Shown here one piece after another: positions 8,554 to 17,204 of a stretch of 64,000 nt of DNA (positions within the stretch are counted from its first letter, which is position 1; each line of letters starts with the position of its first letter). A model generated the notes under the pieces. It did not search any database and had not been told where the DNA came from. It saw only the letters and a list, made by a program, of their open reading frames with translations. A program made the position numbers and the translations under genes. Source of the stretch: Caldilineaceae bacterium (GTDB lineage Bacteria > Chloroflexota > Anaerolineae > Caldilineales > Caldilineaceae); contig JAJDTL010000020.1 in the NCBI GenBank assembly GCA_022827195.1, forward strand, positions 124,001-188,000, given 5' to 3'.

Positions 8554-8796
8554 ATGGACAAACAGAATGTTACGCTCTCGCTTCCTCGCTCAATACTACG
8601 TAAGGCAAAGAAAATAGCGATAGATCAGGATCGGTCCCTGTCGGCATTGATGGTTGAACTCTTAACCGAACTGGTTGAACGAGAAGATCAATATGCAATC
8701 GCAATGCGAAAGCATCTTGCTCTTCTGGACCAGGAGACGGATTTGGGTACCAACGGCTCTATCGGTTGGACGCGTGCGGACCTGCATGATCGCTGA
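8554..8796 (+). CDS. ribbon-helix-helix antitoxin (VapB-like)
   Basis: Small DNA-binding antitoxin of 80 residues, starting MDKQNVTLSLPRSILRKAKK. This is an amphipathic beta strand followed by a Lys/Arg-rich helix, then RSLSALMVELLTELVERE as the second helix, typical of RHH antitoxins. The C-terminal half (after residue 50) is the part expected to wrap the toxin. The second of two ATGs is chosen because AGGA lies at proper distance from it. The PIN toxin follows after 20 bases. The AT-rich base use differs from the surrounding genes, consistent with acquisition. Confidence 0.8.
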   Translation: MDKQNVTLSLPRSILRKAKKIAIDQDRSLSALMVELLTELVEREDQYAIAMRKHLALLDQETDLGTNGSIGWTRADLHDR

Positions 8797-8816
8797 GATT
8801 CAAAATCGGTGCTCAT

Positions 8817-9233
8817 ATGACAGGGCAGTTCGTTGATACAAATGTGTTGGTCTATGCTCATGACAGGTCGGCCGGTTACAAGCGGGTAGAGGCGCAGAAT
8901 CTACTTCGCACGTTGTGGCAGGCCCGTCAGGGCTGTCTGAGCATCCAAGTGCTGCAAGAGTATTACGTTACAGTCACCCGCAAAATCGCTAATCCGTTGC
9001 TTCCAGATCAGGCCCAAGATATACTATCGCATCTTGGCCGATGGAGATTGCATAGTCCAGTTGTATCCGACATACAGGAAGCTATCGAAATTCAGACCAG
9101 CTATGGCATCTCATTCTGGGATGCAATGATCATTCAGAGCGCGGTCCGCCTACAATGTGACACGATTTGGTCCGAAGATTTGAATGCAGGGCAAGGGTAC
9201 GCCGGTGTGATGGTGGTCAACCCCTTCGACTGA
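8817..9233 (+). CDS. PIN-domain ribonuclease toxin (VapC-like)
   Basis: Endoribonuclease toxin of 138 residues. The PIN acidic residues are seen as Asp7 in FVDTNVLVYAHD, Glu in LQEYYVTV (about residue 47), Asp in GISFWDAMIIQSA (about 102) and Asp in IWSEDLNAG. The length is typical. It is encoded 20 bases after the antitoxin with only a weak ribosome site, as is usual for coupled toxin translation. All catalytic positions are present, so it is probably active. It converges on the glycosidase-like gene. Confidence 0.9.
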   Translation: MTGQFVDTNVLVYAHDRSAGYKRVEAQNLLRTLWQARQGCLSIQVLQEYYVTVTRKIANPLLPDQAQDILSHLGRWRLHSPVVSDIQEAIEIQTSYGISFWDAMIIQSAVRLQCDTIWSEDLNAGQGYAGVMVVNPFD

Positions 9234-9258
9234 ATTCGGACTCAGATTTCCCTTTTGT

Positions 9259-9319
9259 CCTTCGGCCCTGTAGACGCGGCAGTGCTTGCATTCCACGCTA
9301 GCACTCTTCTGGTCGAAGG
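9259..9319. terminator. nested hairpin between convergent genes
   Basis: CCTTCG (9259-9264) pairs with CGAAGG (9314-9319), and inside it AGTGCT (9281-9286) pairs with AGCACT (9300-9305). It sits in the 92-base gap between the convergent toxin gene and the glycosidase-like gene and may terminate both; no strong T-run is present. Confidence 0.35.
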
Positions 9320-9325
9320 CCCCAT

Positions 9326-10414
9326 TTAAAGTTTGCCCATCTTCTCCAACACGGACCAGAAATCCAACTGTGCGACTGCGTGGGTGCGGTAGATGCCGAC
9401 GCCGTCGGCGCCGCAGCCCATGGCCACCTCGGCCGCGCGCAGCATGAGGTCGGGCTGCTGGAAGCTGCCCGGGTGGTAGCAGGACAGCTCGGCGATGACG
9501 GGTGTGCGCCCGGCGGCGACGTCGACGGCGTGGCCCAGCTGGCGTTCGAGCGCGTCCAGGTCCGAGTTGGTGCGGAACCAGATGTAGAACTCGTCGATCA
9601 GTCCCTGTTCGATCCAAGCGGGCCAGTCGTGCAGGAGTTTGAGATAGTCGTCCTTTTCGCCGGCGATCAGGGTGGTTGAGAAGACGGCGTCCGGGTTCTC
9701 CTGTTTGACTGCGGCGCGCATCTCGGTCAATGCGAGCGTGACATAGTCGGCGCGGAACTGCAGCCAGTCGCGGTCGTCGTTAGGCAGGTCGAAGGGGTCC
9801 TCGCCGTGTTTGGCCTGGAATTCGGCGACGGTGCGGTCTTCGTAGCCGTAGGTCACGGCGCCGTTTTCGTCTTCGTTTCCGAGTACGAATTCTACCTGAA
9901 TGCCATCGCCCTGGGTCTGGGCCAGTGTCTCAACGAAGAGCTGTGTCTGTTCGGCGCGCACTTCGGGGAAGGCAGGGCTGAGGTAGAGGTCCTCGCCGGG
10001 CTGGAGCGTATAGGACCGGTCCCGCGTGAAGCTGCGGTACTGTGGATTCTGGCGGGCGAAGTCGGTCATGGAGGTGCCCACCTGCGGGTTGTCGAAGATG
10101 GGGCGGTGACGGTCCATGATGGCGCGCGCCTCGTCGGCGGTCACGGGTGGGCGCAGGAAGTCGAGCGACCAGCCGTAGCGCACGCGGGCGCTGCCGTGGC
10201 GAGGAAAAGAGTTGTAGTTGACATAGGGATCGACCTTGATTCCGACGGCGTGGGCGGCCTCGGTCAGCGCGAGCGTTTTATCCCCGCCGATGATTTTGGC
10301 CACCCCGACATCGGCGCACTTCTGCACCCAGCCGGGCAGGAATTCGGCATAGTCGGGGTCGGCGGGAACTCTCTCCACAACGGGCGGCCCCCAGAGTACC
10401 AGACGTTCAGGCAT
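9326..10414 (-). CDS. TIM-barrel glycoside hydrolase-like protein
   Basis: 362-residue protein without signal peptide. It has barrel-type segments such as CADVGVAKIIGGDKTLALTE, GIKVDPYVNYNS, GDGIQVEFVLGNEDENG and LIDEFYIWFRT, and a late ADGVGIYRTHAV strand. These resemble the family-10-like glycosidase (GHL10) class, with Glu in VEFVLGNED and the acidic pair in LIDEFYIW as possible catalytic residues. The start at 10414 has AAGGAT eight bases upstream. It follows a class V aminotransferase after 69 bases. The assignment rests on fold pattern, so the reaction is not claimed. Confidence 0.6.
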   Translation of the reverse strand: MPERLVLWGPPVVERVPADPDYAEFLPGWVQKCADVGVAKIIGGDKTLALTEAAHAVGIKVDPYVNYNSFPRHGSARVRYGWSLDFLRPPVTADEARAIMDRHRPIFDNPQVGTSMTDFARQNPQYRSFTRDRSYTLQPGEDLYLSPAFPEVRAEQTQLFVETLAQTQGDGIQVEFVLGNEDENGAVTYGYEDRTVAEFQAKHGEDPFDLPNDDRDWLQFRADYVTLALTEMRAAVKQENPDAVFSTTLIAGEKDDYLKLLHDWPAWIEQGLIDEFYIWFRTNSDLDALERQLGHAVDVAAGRTPVIAELSCYHPGSFQQPDLMLRAAEVAMGCGADGVGIYRTHAVAQLDFWSVLEKMGKL

Positions 10415-10483
10415 TTTGTTTATCCTTGTGACGGTGGGAAGTTATGGGTTGCAGGTCCTGGCAGTCATCTTCTGCGGCTGCCG

Positions 10484-11674
10484 TTACAGTTCTTCGTCGA
10501 TGCCCTCCAGCAGGCGGTCCACCTCACCTTCGTCGTTGAAGGCGGCGACGGAGATTCGCATGGCGATTTTGACCGGGTCGGGCGGAGCGGTCAACCACTG
10601 GGACTTGACGAGCGCCTGATGGCGGTCCTGTAGCCGTGCAGCCAAGCCGTCCATGTCGGTCTTGGCGAAGCCGTCAAACATCACCGAGGTGATGCCGGCG
10701 GACTTTTCCGGTTCGAGCGGGGTGATGATGCGGGCGCGGTCGATCTGCTCGACGCCGCGCCGCAGCCGGCGGGTCAGGTCGGCTATGCGGGTCCGGATAT
10801 TGTCGAGCCCGATACTTTCCAAGATTTCGACGGCGCGGCCGAGGCCGACGACAAGGGCATGATTGTAGGTGCCGATTTCGGTGCGGGAGCGGGCGGTAGG
10901 CGGGGGTGTCGGGTCGCCGGCCAGCGTCCACGGGCTGCGGTCGGGGATGAAGTTGGGACGAAAGCCGGATAACTGGTGTTCGGCGACGAAGATATATCCT
11001 GTTCCCATGGGTCCCAGCAGCCATTTGTGGCCGGAGCCGACGGCAAAATCACAGTCGAGTTCCTGGAGGTCGACAGGCATCGTGCCGACGGACTGGGCAA
11101 GGTCGAGCATGACGGGAACACCCGCGGCATGGGCGATGGCAGCTGCTTCTTTGACCGGAAGCAGGCGTCCGTTGGGGGAGGCGACATGGCTGAGGCAGAT
11201 GAGGCGTGTGCGGTCGGTCAGCGCGCCGGCGAGTTCGGCGAGCAGTTCTTCGTCGGTGAGGCGTTCGGCCTCGATCACCTTGACCGTGACGCCGTGTTCC
11301 TCGGTCAGAGAGTAGGAGAGGCCGTATGTGCTGACGTGTTCGAGTGAGGTCATGACGAACTCGTCGCCCGGTTGCCAGCTGAGGCCGCGCACGATCTGCT
11401 GCATGGCGCGCGAGGTGTTGGTGTCGATGCTCAACTCCTCCTCTTTGACGTTGAGCATGCGGGCCAGTCCGCTGCGAGCGGCAGCCTCTCCGTCCCTGTG
11501 CGCCAGTCTGCCTGCGGTCGTGGCCGGGCCGTGGCGTGCTTCGGTCTCCAATGTCTCGCGTACTGCTTGGAGAACGGAGTCGCTGGCCGGGCCGTAGGTT
11601 CCGGTCTGAAAGTAGGCTATTTCCCCGGTCATGGGAAGGTCCTGCCGGAGCTGTTCGACTGTCATGCGTGTCAT
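10484..11674 (-). CDS. class V aminotransferase (isopenicillin N epimerase/cysteine desulfurase-like)
   Basis: PLP-dependent enzyme of 396 residues. The Schiff-base lysine lies in VGSGHKWLLGPMGTG, the PLP ring-contacting His in TSLEHVSTY and the pyridine-binding Asp in VMLDLAQSVG. The N-terminus (AYFQTGTYGP) and the phosphate-anchoring NTSRAMQQI are family features. Members act as epimerases, desulfurases or lyases, so the substrate is open. No Cys is seen in the loop used by desulfurases, which argues against that role. The ATG at 11674 is preceded by AGGA at good distance. Confidence 0.85.
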   Translation of the reverse strand: MTRMTVEQLRQDLPMTGEIAYFQTGTYGPASDSVLQAVRETLETEARHGPATTAGRLAHRDGEAAARSGLARMLNVKEEELSIDTNTSRAMQQIVRGLSWQPGDEFVMTSLEHVSTYGLSYSLTEEHGVTVKVIEAERLTDEELLAELAGALTDRTRLICLSHVASPNGRLLPVKEAAAIAHAAGVPVMLDLAQSVGTMPVDLQELDCDFAVGSGHKWLLGPMGTGYIFVAEHQLSGFRPNFIPDRSPWTLAGDPTPPPTARSRTEIGTYNHALVVGLGRAVEILESIGLDNIRTRIADLTRRLRRGVEQIDRARIITPLEPEKSAGITSVMFDGFAKTDMDGLAARLQDRHQALVKSQWLTAPPDPVKIAMRISVAAFNDEGEVDRLLEGIDEEL

Positions 11675-11822
11675 GAGTTGGATCCTAAGCTGGATGGCGT
11701 CTGAGAGAAGACTTTGGTGAGCCGACTTTGTCGTTTACAGACGACGGAAAAAGCCCGCTCGGATTATACAGCGAATGATAGCCGACAATGGCGAATTCTG
11801 TCTAAGAGGGGGCGTGCTGGTT

Positions 11823-14800
11823 TTACCGGAGTTCGGCGAGTCGGAGGCGGGCGAGGGTTAATTCCGGTTCCCAGACATCTATCTGGACGGTGGGGAGCTG
11901 CGTTTCGAAGTCGTAGACGACCATACGCAGTTCGTAGTCGCCGGGGGGAAGGTCGGGAGGGAAGTGGAGCAGGATCATCGATTCGACTGGTGAATTGGCT
12001 GACCAGTAGCTGGTAGGCCAGTGGTCTGGGTTCCAGAGGACAGTGTCCTCCTGGAATTCTCTTTCGCCATCAGTATTGTAGAGGCGCAAGGAAATCACAA
12101 GGTCTGTATCCAGTCCGTGTTCGGTTCGCCACTGCATTACGCCCCAAAGAGAGCGCTCGGGTCCCAGGTTGAGCGGTTGTCCGAAGGAGAGTTGCTCTAC
12201 ATCGTGGCCGAGGGCGAGTCCGGTGAGAGAGATGCCGCCGTCGTATTCGATTGTCAGGGGTTCCAACTGTTCGTAGAGGATCCAGGGGCGGTCGAAGGAG
12301 AGGTCGGTGTAGGAGTAGACACGGAAGTCGTCGTAGTCGTCGGTGTCCAGGTAACGGCCGTACTTGGTCAGGAGGAAGGCCAGGGGTTCGGCGTCATCGC
12401 TGATCCAGGGGCTTTCGGATTTCCATTCCACGATCTCTATTGAGTCAGCCTCGCTCGATCTTGAGAGTTCGGTTTCGACGGTCCGCGCCAGATCAGTGGC
12501 TTCCATGGGGATGACATGTGCTGGGGCAATACCCTGTGAGACGAGGTGTAGTCTGACGGAGCGATAATTCTGGAAGCCGGGGAAGAGATATACGGTGTCG
12601 TTGTCTGGTGTTTCTTGGTCTAGAAATTGGGCCAGAGCTGGCGGCTCTGACGGGCAGACTTCGCAAGTAACCAGGATTATATGGTCAAGCATGATGTGAC
12701 CATTGGGTCCGAGTTCGTAGTCGAAGAGTTGCAGCTGCAGGGTTTTGCCGGTGACGTAGCCGAGCGGATGGACGGTCAGTTCGAAGCGTTCTGAGTTTTG
12801 GCCGCGCCAGACGGCGGCTTCTTCGCCGTTGGCGAGGAGGCGGAGGCCGACGCCATGGAGGTTACCGCCGGCGATGAGGAAGGCGAGGTACTGGCTGTTG
12901 GAGGCGGTGAAGGTTGGAGAGAGGGCTTCACCGGTGACGTGGTTTCCTTTGGAGGGGTGGTAGCTGGTGAGGAAGCCGGAGTCGGCACGGTTCCAGACCA
13001 GTCCTTGTCCTGAGTAATTGTCATGCTGGTTGAAGTTGGTGAGTGCCTGACCAGACATTTGCCAGCCGTCGAAGCCGTTCTCGAAGTGAGCGAGGATTTG
13101 TTGGCCTACGTAGGTGTGACTGCCGACGAGGAAGCGGTTGTGGTCGGGTAGGCTGGTTGAGAACGTATTTCTGGCTCTCAGGTCGCGGTCGGCGAAGCGG
13201 AGGGTAGCCCACTGTGCGTTGACGGCGTTGAAGGGCATCCAGAGGTCTGGGCCGACTTTGACAGCGTAGTCTGCGTGTTGCAGTGCCGAGTCTGCGCTGG
13301 AGGCCGGAGCCCGAACTTTGATGTTGACGCCTCGTTGTTTGAGGTATTCGAGTGTAGGCTTGCGGTCATGCGCAATGATGCGTTCGGCGTTGGCATGGAT
13401 TACTGGTGTGCGGGCTACCGTTGCGTCGGTCAAGCCGTCCTGGTCAAGTATTTTGAGATCCGGCAGGAAATAGAAACGTCCGATGCCGGTGTCGGTCATT
13501 AGGGCGTCGTCGGGAATGAGTTCACGCTCCATCTGTTCGTATGGTTTCCAGGTTGGTACCTGATGTGAGGCGTAGTTACGATGTACGAAGATGGGGTCGG
13601 CGACCCAGTTTTGGCTAGCCAGCCAGCGTAGGTCGTAGGAGATGGAGACGAGCATAGGCATCCCAGGCGCATTCAGCAGCCACCCAGCGAAGTCTTCACG
13701 GGGTATGCCGCGGGAGAGGAGCAAGGCACCCTGAATTGTGTTTGCGTAGAAGAGCGCGAGCAGGAAAAGCATAGTGGCAAAAGGCGCGCCGCTGGTCAAC
13801 CATTTGGGGGTTTTTGAGGGTCCTTTCAGGCGGGTCGCCAAGCTGGAGCCGAGGATGGCGATACCTTCGGCTGTGGGAAGGGCGAGGAGAGGCCAGTAGA
13901 AGTCGAGGGGGCGGTACTCGAAGTAGTCGCCACCTATCGGCAGCAGATAGGCTGCGTGAGCCACGACACAGAGCAGGGAAAGTGCATAGATGCAATCACC
14001 ATGGTTCTGCCAGCGTGTGCGCAGGGCGACGTAGGCCAGCGGTAGGAGGAGATAGAGGCCGGTCTCAATACCGGCGGCGACAAGATAACGGAAGCCGGAC
14101 TCGTACCAGGGGCGGATGTGCTTGGCGTAGTAGGTGTTGGGAAGCCATTCGCCGTAGTAGGCGTAGCGGAAGAGGAAGTGGGCGGCGACGAGCAGCGCGA
14201 AGGGAGCAACCAGGTAGAGAATCTGGCGTAGTAGGGTAGTGTTGACTCTTTTCTCTGCCAGGAGGCGCTGGAGTGCGAACCAGGCAAAGCAGCAGAAGGC
14301 GAGGAGGAGGCCCTCTGGCCGTGTGAGTTCGGCGGCGGCGAGGCAGAACGAGGCAACGAGGAGGCCGCGGGTGTTGTTTGAGTAGAGGCTGAGGCAGACG
14401 ACGGTGGCCAAGATGAAGAAGGTGAACTGGCGCGTCTCGAGACCGCCGCCTGATGTCCAGGCAGCGAAGGTGGCGCTGGAGCAGAGCAGGCCGAGTGTCA
14501 TCCAGCTGGTCAGACCGCGATATTGTAGAGAAGGAAGGCGAGCGACCCACCACAGGATGGCGGCGATTGTGGCGACGGTGTAAGCGACGGAGAGCCAAGG
14601 AGCGGCGTGCTCTGGGCGGATACCGAAGAGGCCCCAGATTGCGGCGAGTTCGAGGATCCAGAGGAAGTTGGAGTAGCCTTCGACGCGCTCGCCGGGGTTG
14701 AAGACGAGGCCGTGGCCTTCGAGTAGGTTGCGAGTGTAGCGGAAGCTGATGAAGGCGTCGTCGGTGAGGAACCAGGCGACGGAGGAGAGCCAAGCCAGGA

Positions 14801-14882
14801 GAACGAGCCATGGCAGGAGGGAGAGGAGGGCGAGGGGAGATAGGTTCAGGTGAGCTAAGGGTCTCGTCAGCGATTTCGTCAT
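11823..14882 (-). CDS. large GT-C-type membrane glycosyltransferase, AftB-like N-terminus
   Basis: 1019-residue integral membrane protein. The first 450 residues hold about ten hydrophobic helices and the motif TDDAFISFRYTRNLLEGHG followed by FNPGERVEGYSNFLW. This pattern is typical of the GT-C polyprenyl-phosphate-sugar transferases related to mycobacterial AftB; the Asp pair is the expected catalytic centre. The C-terminal half (about 550-1019) is soluble and beta-rich, with a carbohydrate-binding-like segment (ILAHFENGFDGWQMSGQAL) and a terminal Ig-like part. It probably adds sugars to an envelope polymer outside the membrane. ATG 14882 is preferred; ATG 14927 is possible. Confidence 0.75.
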   Translation of the reverse strand: MTKSLTRPLAHLNLSPLALLSLLPWLVLLAWLSSVAWFLTDDAFISFRYTRNLLEGHGLVFNPGERVEGYSNFLWILELAAIWGLFGIRPEHAAPWLSVAYTVATIAAILWWVARLPSLQYRGLTSWMTLGLLCSSATFAAWTSGGGLETRQFTFFILATVVCLSLYSNNTRGLLVASFCLAAAELTRPEGLLLAFCCFAWFALQRLLAEKRVNTTLLRQILYLVAPFALLVAAHFLFRYAYYGEWLPNTYYAKHIRPWYESGFRYLVAAGIETGLYLLLPLAYVALRTRWQNHGDCIYALSLLCVVAHAAYLLPIGGDYFEYRPLDFYWPLLALPTAEGIAILGSSLATRLKGPSKTPKWLTSGAPFATMLFLLALFYANTIQGALLLSRGIPREDFAGWLLNAPGMPMLVSISYDLRWLASQNWVADPIFVHRNYASHQVPTWKPYEQMERELIPDDALMTDTGIGRFYFLPDLKILDQDGLTDATVARTPVIHANAERIIAHDRKPTLEYLKQRGVNIKVRAPASSADSALQHADYAVKVGPDLWMPFNAVNAQWATLRFADRDLRARNTFSTSLPDHNRFLVGSHTYVGQQILAHFENGFDGWQMSGQALTNFNQHDNYSGQGLVWNRADSGFLTSYHPSKGNHVTGEALSPTFTASNSQYLAFLIAGGNLHGVGLRLLANGEEAAVWRGQNSERFELTVHPLGYVTGKTLQLQLFDYELGPNGHIMLDHIILVTCEVCPSEPPALAQFLDQETPDNDTVYLFPGFQNYRSVRLHLVSQGIAPAHVIPMEATDLARTVETELSRSSEADSIEIVEWKSESPWISDDAEPLAFLLTKYGRYLDTDDYDDFRVYSYTDLSFDRPWILYEQLEPLTIEYDGGISLTGLALGHDVEQLSFGQPLNLGPERSLWGVMQWRTEHGLDTDLVISLRLYNTDGEREFQEDTVLWNPDHWPTSYWSANSPVESMILLHFPPDLPPGDYELRMVVYDFETQLPTVQIDVWEPELTLARLRLAELR

Positions 14883-14969
14883 GTTGAAGAGGCTCAATCG
14901 CGCATGTTGAATCTCTCGCAGCGCCATGGGACCACGTGTGTTACAAAAGCAAGTGAGAATCCACGGGCT

Positions 14970-15125
14970 TTTGCTAAATCAGACTGTGATAAGGATCTGG
15001 TTCCATGCGGAGTTCGTATGAACTTGCCATCGTCGGTCGCGTCGCCACTGTAAACTCGACCAAAGACTGGAACCTGACGGACGATTTCTCTCAAAGTAGC
15101 TAGGATACCTGAATGATCTGCATCT
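14970..15125 (+). ncRNA. probable cobalamin (B12) riboswitch
   Basis: Upstream of the permease gene the sequence carries CGCCACTGTAA at 15043-15053 and the B12-box form AGCTAGGATACCTG at 15098-15111, in the order and orientation of cobalamin riboswitches (consensus C-ACTGTAA, then AGCCAGGAGACCTGCC). A hairpin AGTTC-GTAT-GAACT at 15011-15024 lies where the preceding core stem is expected. The spacing between the two boxes is shorter than in many class I members, so a peripheral arm is reduced. An 81-codon open frame on the opposite strand is explained by this element. Confidence 0.65.
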
Positions 15126-15189
15126 AACAAACCATGCACAGGTAGATTCCCGCCGGTTCCGCTTGGGTGTGGATTTTCCGTCGCGGTTT

Positions 15190-15222
15190 ACAGCAGTTGA
15201 CTATGTTGCAACTGGCTGTGTT
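15190..15222 (+). promoter_or_regulatory. hairpin in the leader after the riboswitch
   Basis: ACAGC-AGTTG pairs with CAACT-GGCTGT with one bulged base around a short loop, within 120 bases upstream of the permease start. It could be part of the riboswitch expression platform, although no T-run follows. Confidence 0.35.
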
Positions 15223-15333
15223 AACTCAGGCGGACAGCGCAATCATTCAGAGTTGGCAGAAGTTAGTGCTACAATTGAAGACCGATGATTGTTTCTTAGC
15301 GCGTTTAGGCCAGGAAAGCAACTGAGGGTTGTT

Positions 15334-16416
15334 ATGGGCCAGGCATCGCCGTTGCCGCAGGCAACCTCGGACAGTATAGAGGGCCATCCAGCCGCAAAAG
15401 GTTTGCGCCGCCCGCGCTGGGGCATCGCGGCGTTTCTGGTATTTGCTCTGGCCGTGGTCCTAATCAGCAGTCTCAGCACGCCGCAGGCGCGTTTCTTCGC
15501 GGCCGAGCGTTTGCAGACGTTCGTGACCATCTTTCTCAGCCTTTTTATCGAGGCTGCGCCGTTTCTGCTGGCCGGTTCGATTGTGTCGGGCATCATTGCG
15601 GTGTACGTGGACCAGGCGATGGTTGAGCGGTACATACCGGACCATCCGCTGCTGGCGGCGCTGGCCGGCGCCGGGCTGGGCTTTGTCTTTCCGGTCTGCG
15701 AATGCGGGGTGGTGCCGGTCACGCGGCGGCTGTATGGCAAGGGGTTGCCGCTGCCGGTTGGGATCGCCTTTCTGCTGGCGGCGCCGGTGATCAATCCGGT
15801 TGTGATATTCAGCACATTTGCGGCTTTCGGCTGGGGTCCGGTGCTGTGGGGCCGGGTGGTATTCAGCGTGCTGGTTGCGTTTGTGGTCGGGCTGATTTTC
15901 CACCTGGCCCGCCCGCGGGAGATCCTGTTGCCGCAGACCCTTAGCGCTCGGGGCGGTGGCGATCAGGGCGACGACCATGATCACGATCATACTCATCCCG
16001 ATCCGCGGCCGCGCATCTGGCAGGCTCTCTCCCTGGCGGGCGACGACTTTTTGGATATGGGGCGCTATCTCATTGCCGGGGCGCTGCTGGCGGCAGCGAT
16101 GCAGACTCTCGTTCCCCAGTCCACACTTCTTGCAGTCGGACAGGGACCTGTCATTTCGGTTTTTGTTATGATGGTGGTGGCGTTTGTCCTCTCGGTTTGC
16201 TCGACGGTTGATGCCTTCATTGCGCTGGCCTTCAGCAGTGCATTCACGACAGGGTCGCTGCTGGGATTCCTGGTTTTCGGCCCAATGGTCGATATCAAGA
16301 GCTCGCTGCTTTTCCTGGGCGTGTTTCGTCGGCGGACGGTCCTCTATCTGATCCTGTTGCCGCTGGCGCTGGTGGCCGTAATCGGCGTGTTCTGGAACGT
16401 ACAGGTGGGCGTATGA
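15334..16416 (+). CDS. putative permease of the YraQ/DUF318 family
   Basis: 360-residue polytopic membrane protein, about eight to ten helices. The hallmark [21 protein letters not shown] occurs around residue 110, with a second half that includes [16 protein letters not shown] and [10 protein letters not shown] cytoplasmic loop rich in His and Asp ([12 protein letters not shown], about residue 210) suggests metal handling. ATG 15334 is used because GAGGG precedes it; a TTG start 45 bases earlier is less likely. The stop overlaps the next start (ATGA). It stands behind a cobalamin riboswitch, so the inferred cargo is a cobalt- or corrinoid-linked metal; family members are otherwise poorly characterised. 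Confidence 0.85.
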   Translation: MGQASPLPQATSDSIEGHPAAKGLRRPRWGIAAFLVFALAVVLISSLSTPQARFFAAERLQTFVTIFLSLFIEAAPFLLAGSIVSGIIAVYVDQAMVERYIPDHPLLAALAGAGLGFVFPVCECGVVPVTRRLYGKGLPLPVGIAFLLAAPVINPVVIFSTFAAFGWGPVLWGRVVFSVLVAFVVGLIFHLARPREILLPQTLSARGGGDQGDDHDHDHTHPDPRPRIWQALSLAGDDFLDMGRYLIAGALLAAAMQTLVPQSTLLAVGQGPVISVFVMMVVAFVLSVCSTVDAFIALAFSSAFTTGSLLGFLVFGPMVDIKSSLLFLGVFRRRTVLYLILLPLALVAVIGVFWNVQVGV

Positions 16417-17204
16417 GGGTGTTACGACTGCCGACTGTACAGGCCGCTGTCAAAGGGATGCTGATATTTGCGATGGGCATTTTCTTGCTCACGCGCATCA
16501 CATCGGGCACCCTGAATTATTACATCAGCGATCGTTTCGGTTGGCTGACGCTGGCGGCGGTTCTCGGTCTCTTCGTGGTGGGGGGAAGCTACCGCTATCT
16601 ATTCAGCGATGGGGAGCGAATGCCCGCCGATGATGACCACGCCCGTGATTCGCATTCCGACCATCATCACGGTCATGCACTGGGTTGGACCGGGATACTA
16701 CTTGTCTCTCTGCCGATCTTACTGGGTCTGTTTGTGCCGCCCCGTCCTCTGGGCGTGGCAGCATTACAGAACCGCGAGATCAGCGTCGGAGGCGTGGATT
16801 CGGTATTGCCGGCGGCTGTACGATCGGCGCAGATTAAGGAGAGCGAAGAGCGCACGATCCTGGATTGGGTGCTCTCCTTTCACGAGGGCGAATGGCCGGA
16901 CGGGAACGATGTCGCTGATGTGACTGGCTTCGTCTACCTCGACGACGCAGCGGACGGCAGTCATCTTACCGTTACCCGGTTTGTCGTCGGATGTTGTGCG
17001 GCCGACGCGATGGCTGTGGGCCTTCCGGTCAGACTGGGCCCTGAGGGCAGCAGCGACCTGCAGACTGTGGATGAACTTGAAGAAGGGCAGTGGGTGCGGG
17101 TCGTCGGACGCTTTGCGGCTCCTGTCGGGGATGGTTTACCGGTGCTTGTGGCGGAGCAGCTGAACGTTGTTCCGGAACCAAACCAGCCCTATCTATATCC
17201 CTGA
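16413..17204 (+). CDS. TIGR03943/DUF1980 (YcgQ-like) membrane protein
   Basis: 263-residue partner protein usually encoded beside YraQ-type permeases. Two or three N-terminal helices ([29 protein letters not shown]) are followed by a His/Asp-rich loop ([17 protein letters not shown]), another helix and a soluble C-terminal domain with [18 protein letters not shown]. The Cys pair is a likely metal or redox site. The 4-base ATGA overlap with the permease gene shows translational coupling. The two His-rich loops on both partners support a joint role in divalent metal movement, but the metal is not known. Confidence 0.85.
   Translation: MRVLRLPTVQAAVKGMLIFAMGIFLLTRITSGTLNYYISDRFGWLTLAAVLGLFVVGGSYRYLFSDGERMPADDDHARDSHSDHHHGHALGWTGILLVSLPILLGLFVPPRPLGVAALQNREISVGGVDSVLPAAVRSAQIKESEERTILDWVLSFHEGEWPDGNDVADVTGFVYLDDAADGSHLTVTRFVVGCCAADAMAVGLPVRLGPEGSSDLQTVDELEEGQWVRVVGRFAAPVGDGLPVLVAEQLNVVPEPNQPYLYP

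Noticed and set aside
14894-15139. 81-codon frame on the minus strand upstream of the GT-C gene
   Set aside because: It is antisense to the probable cobalamin riboswitch, has no domain and no convincing ribosome site.
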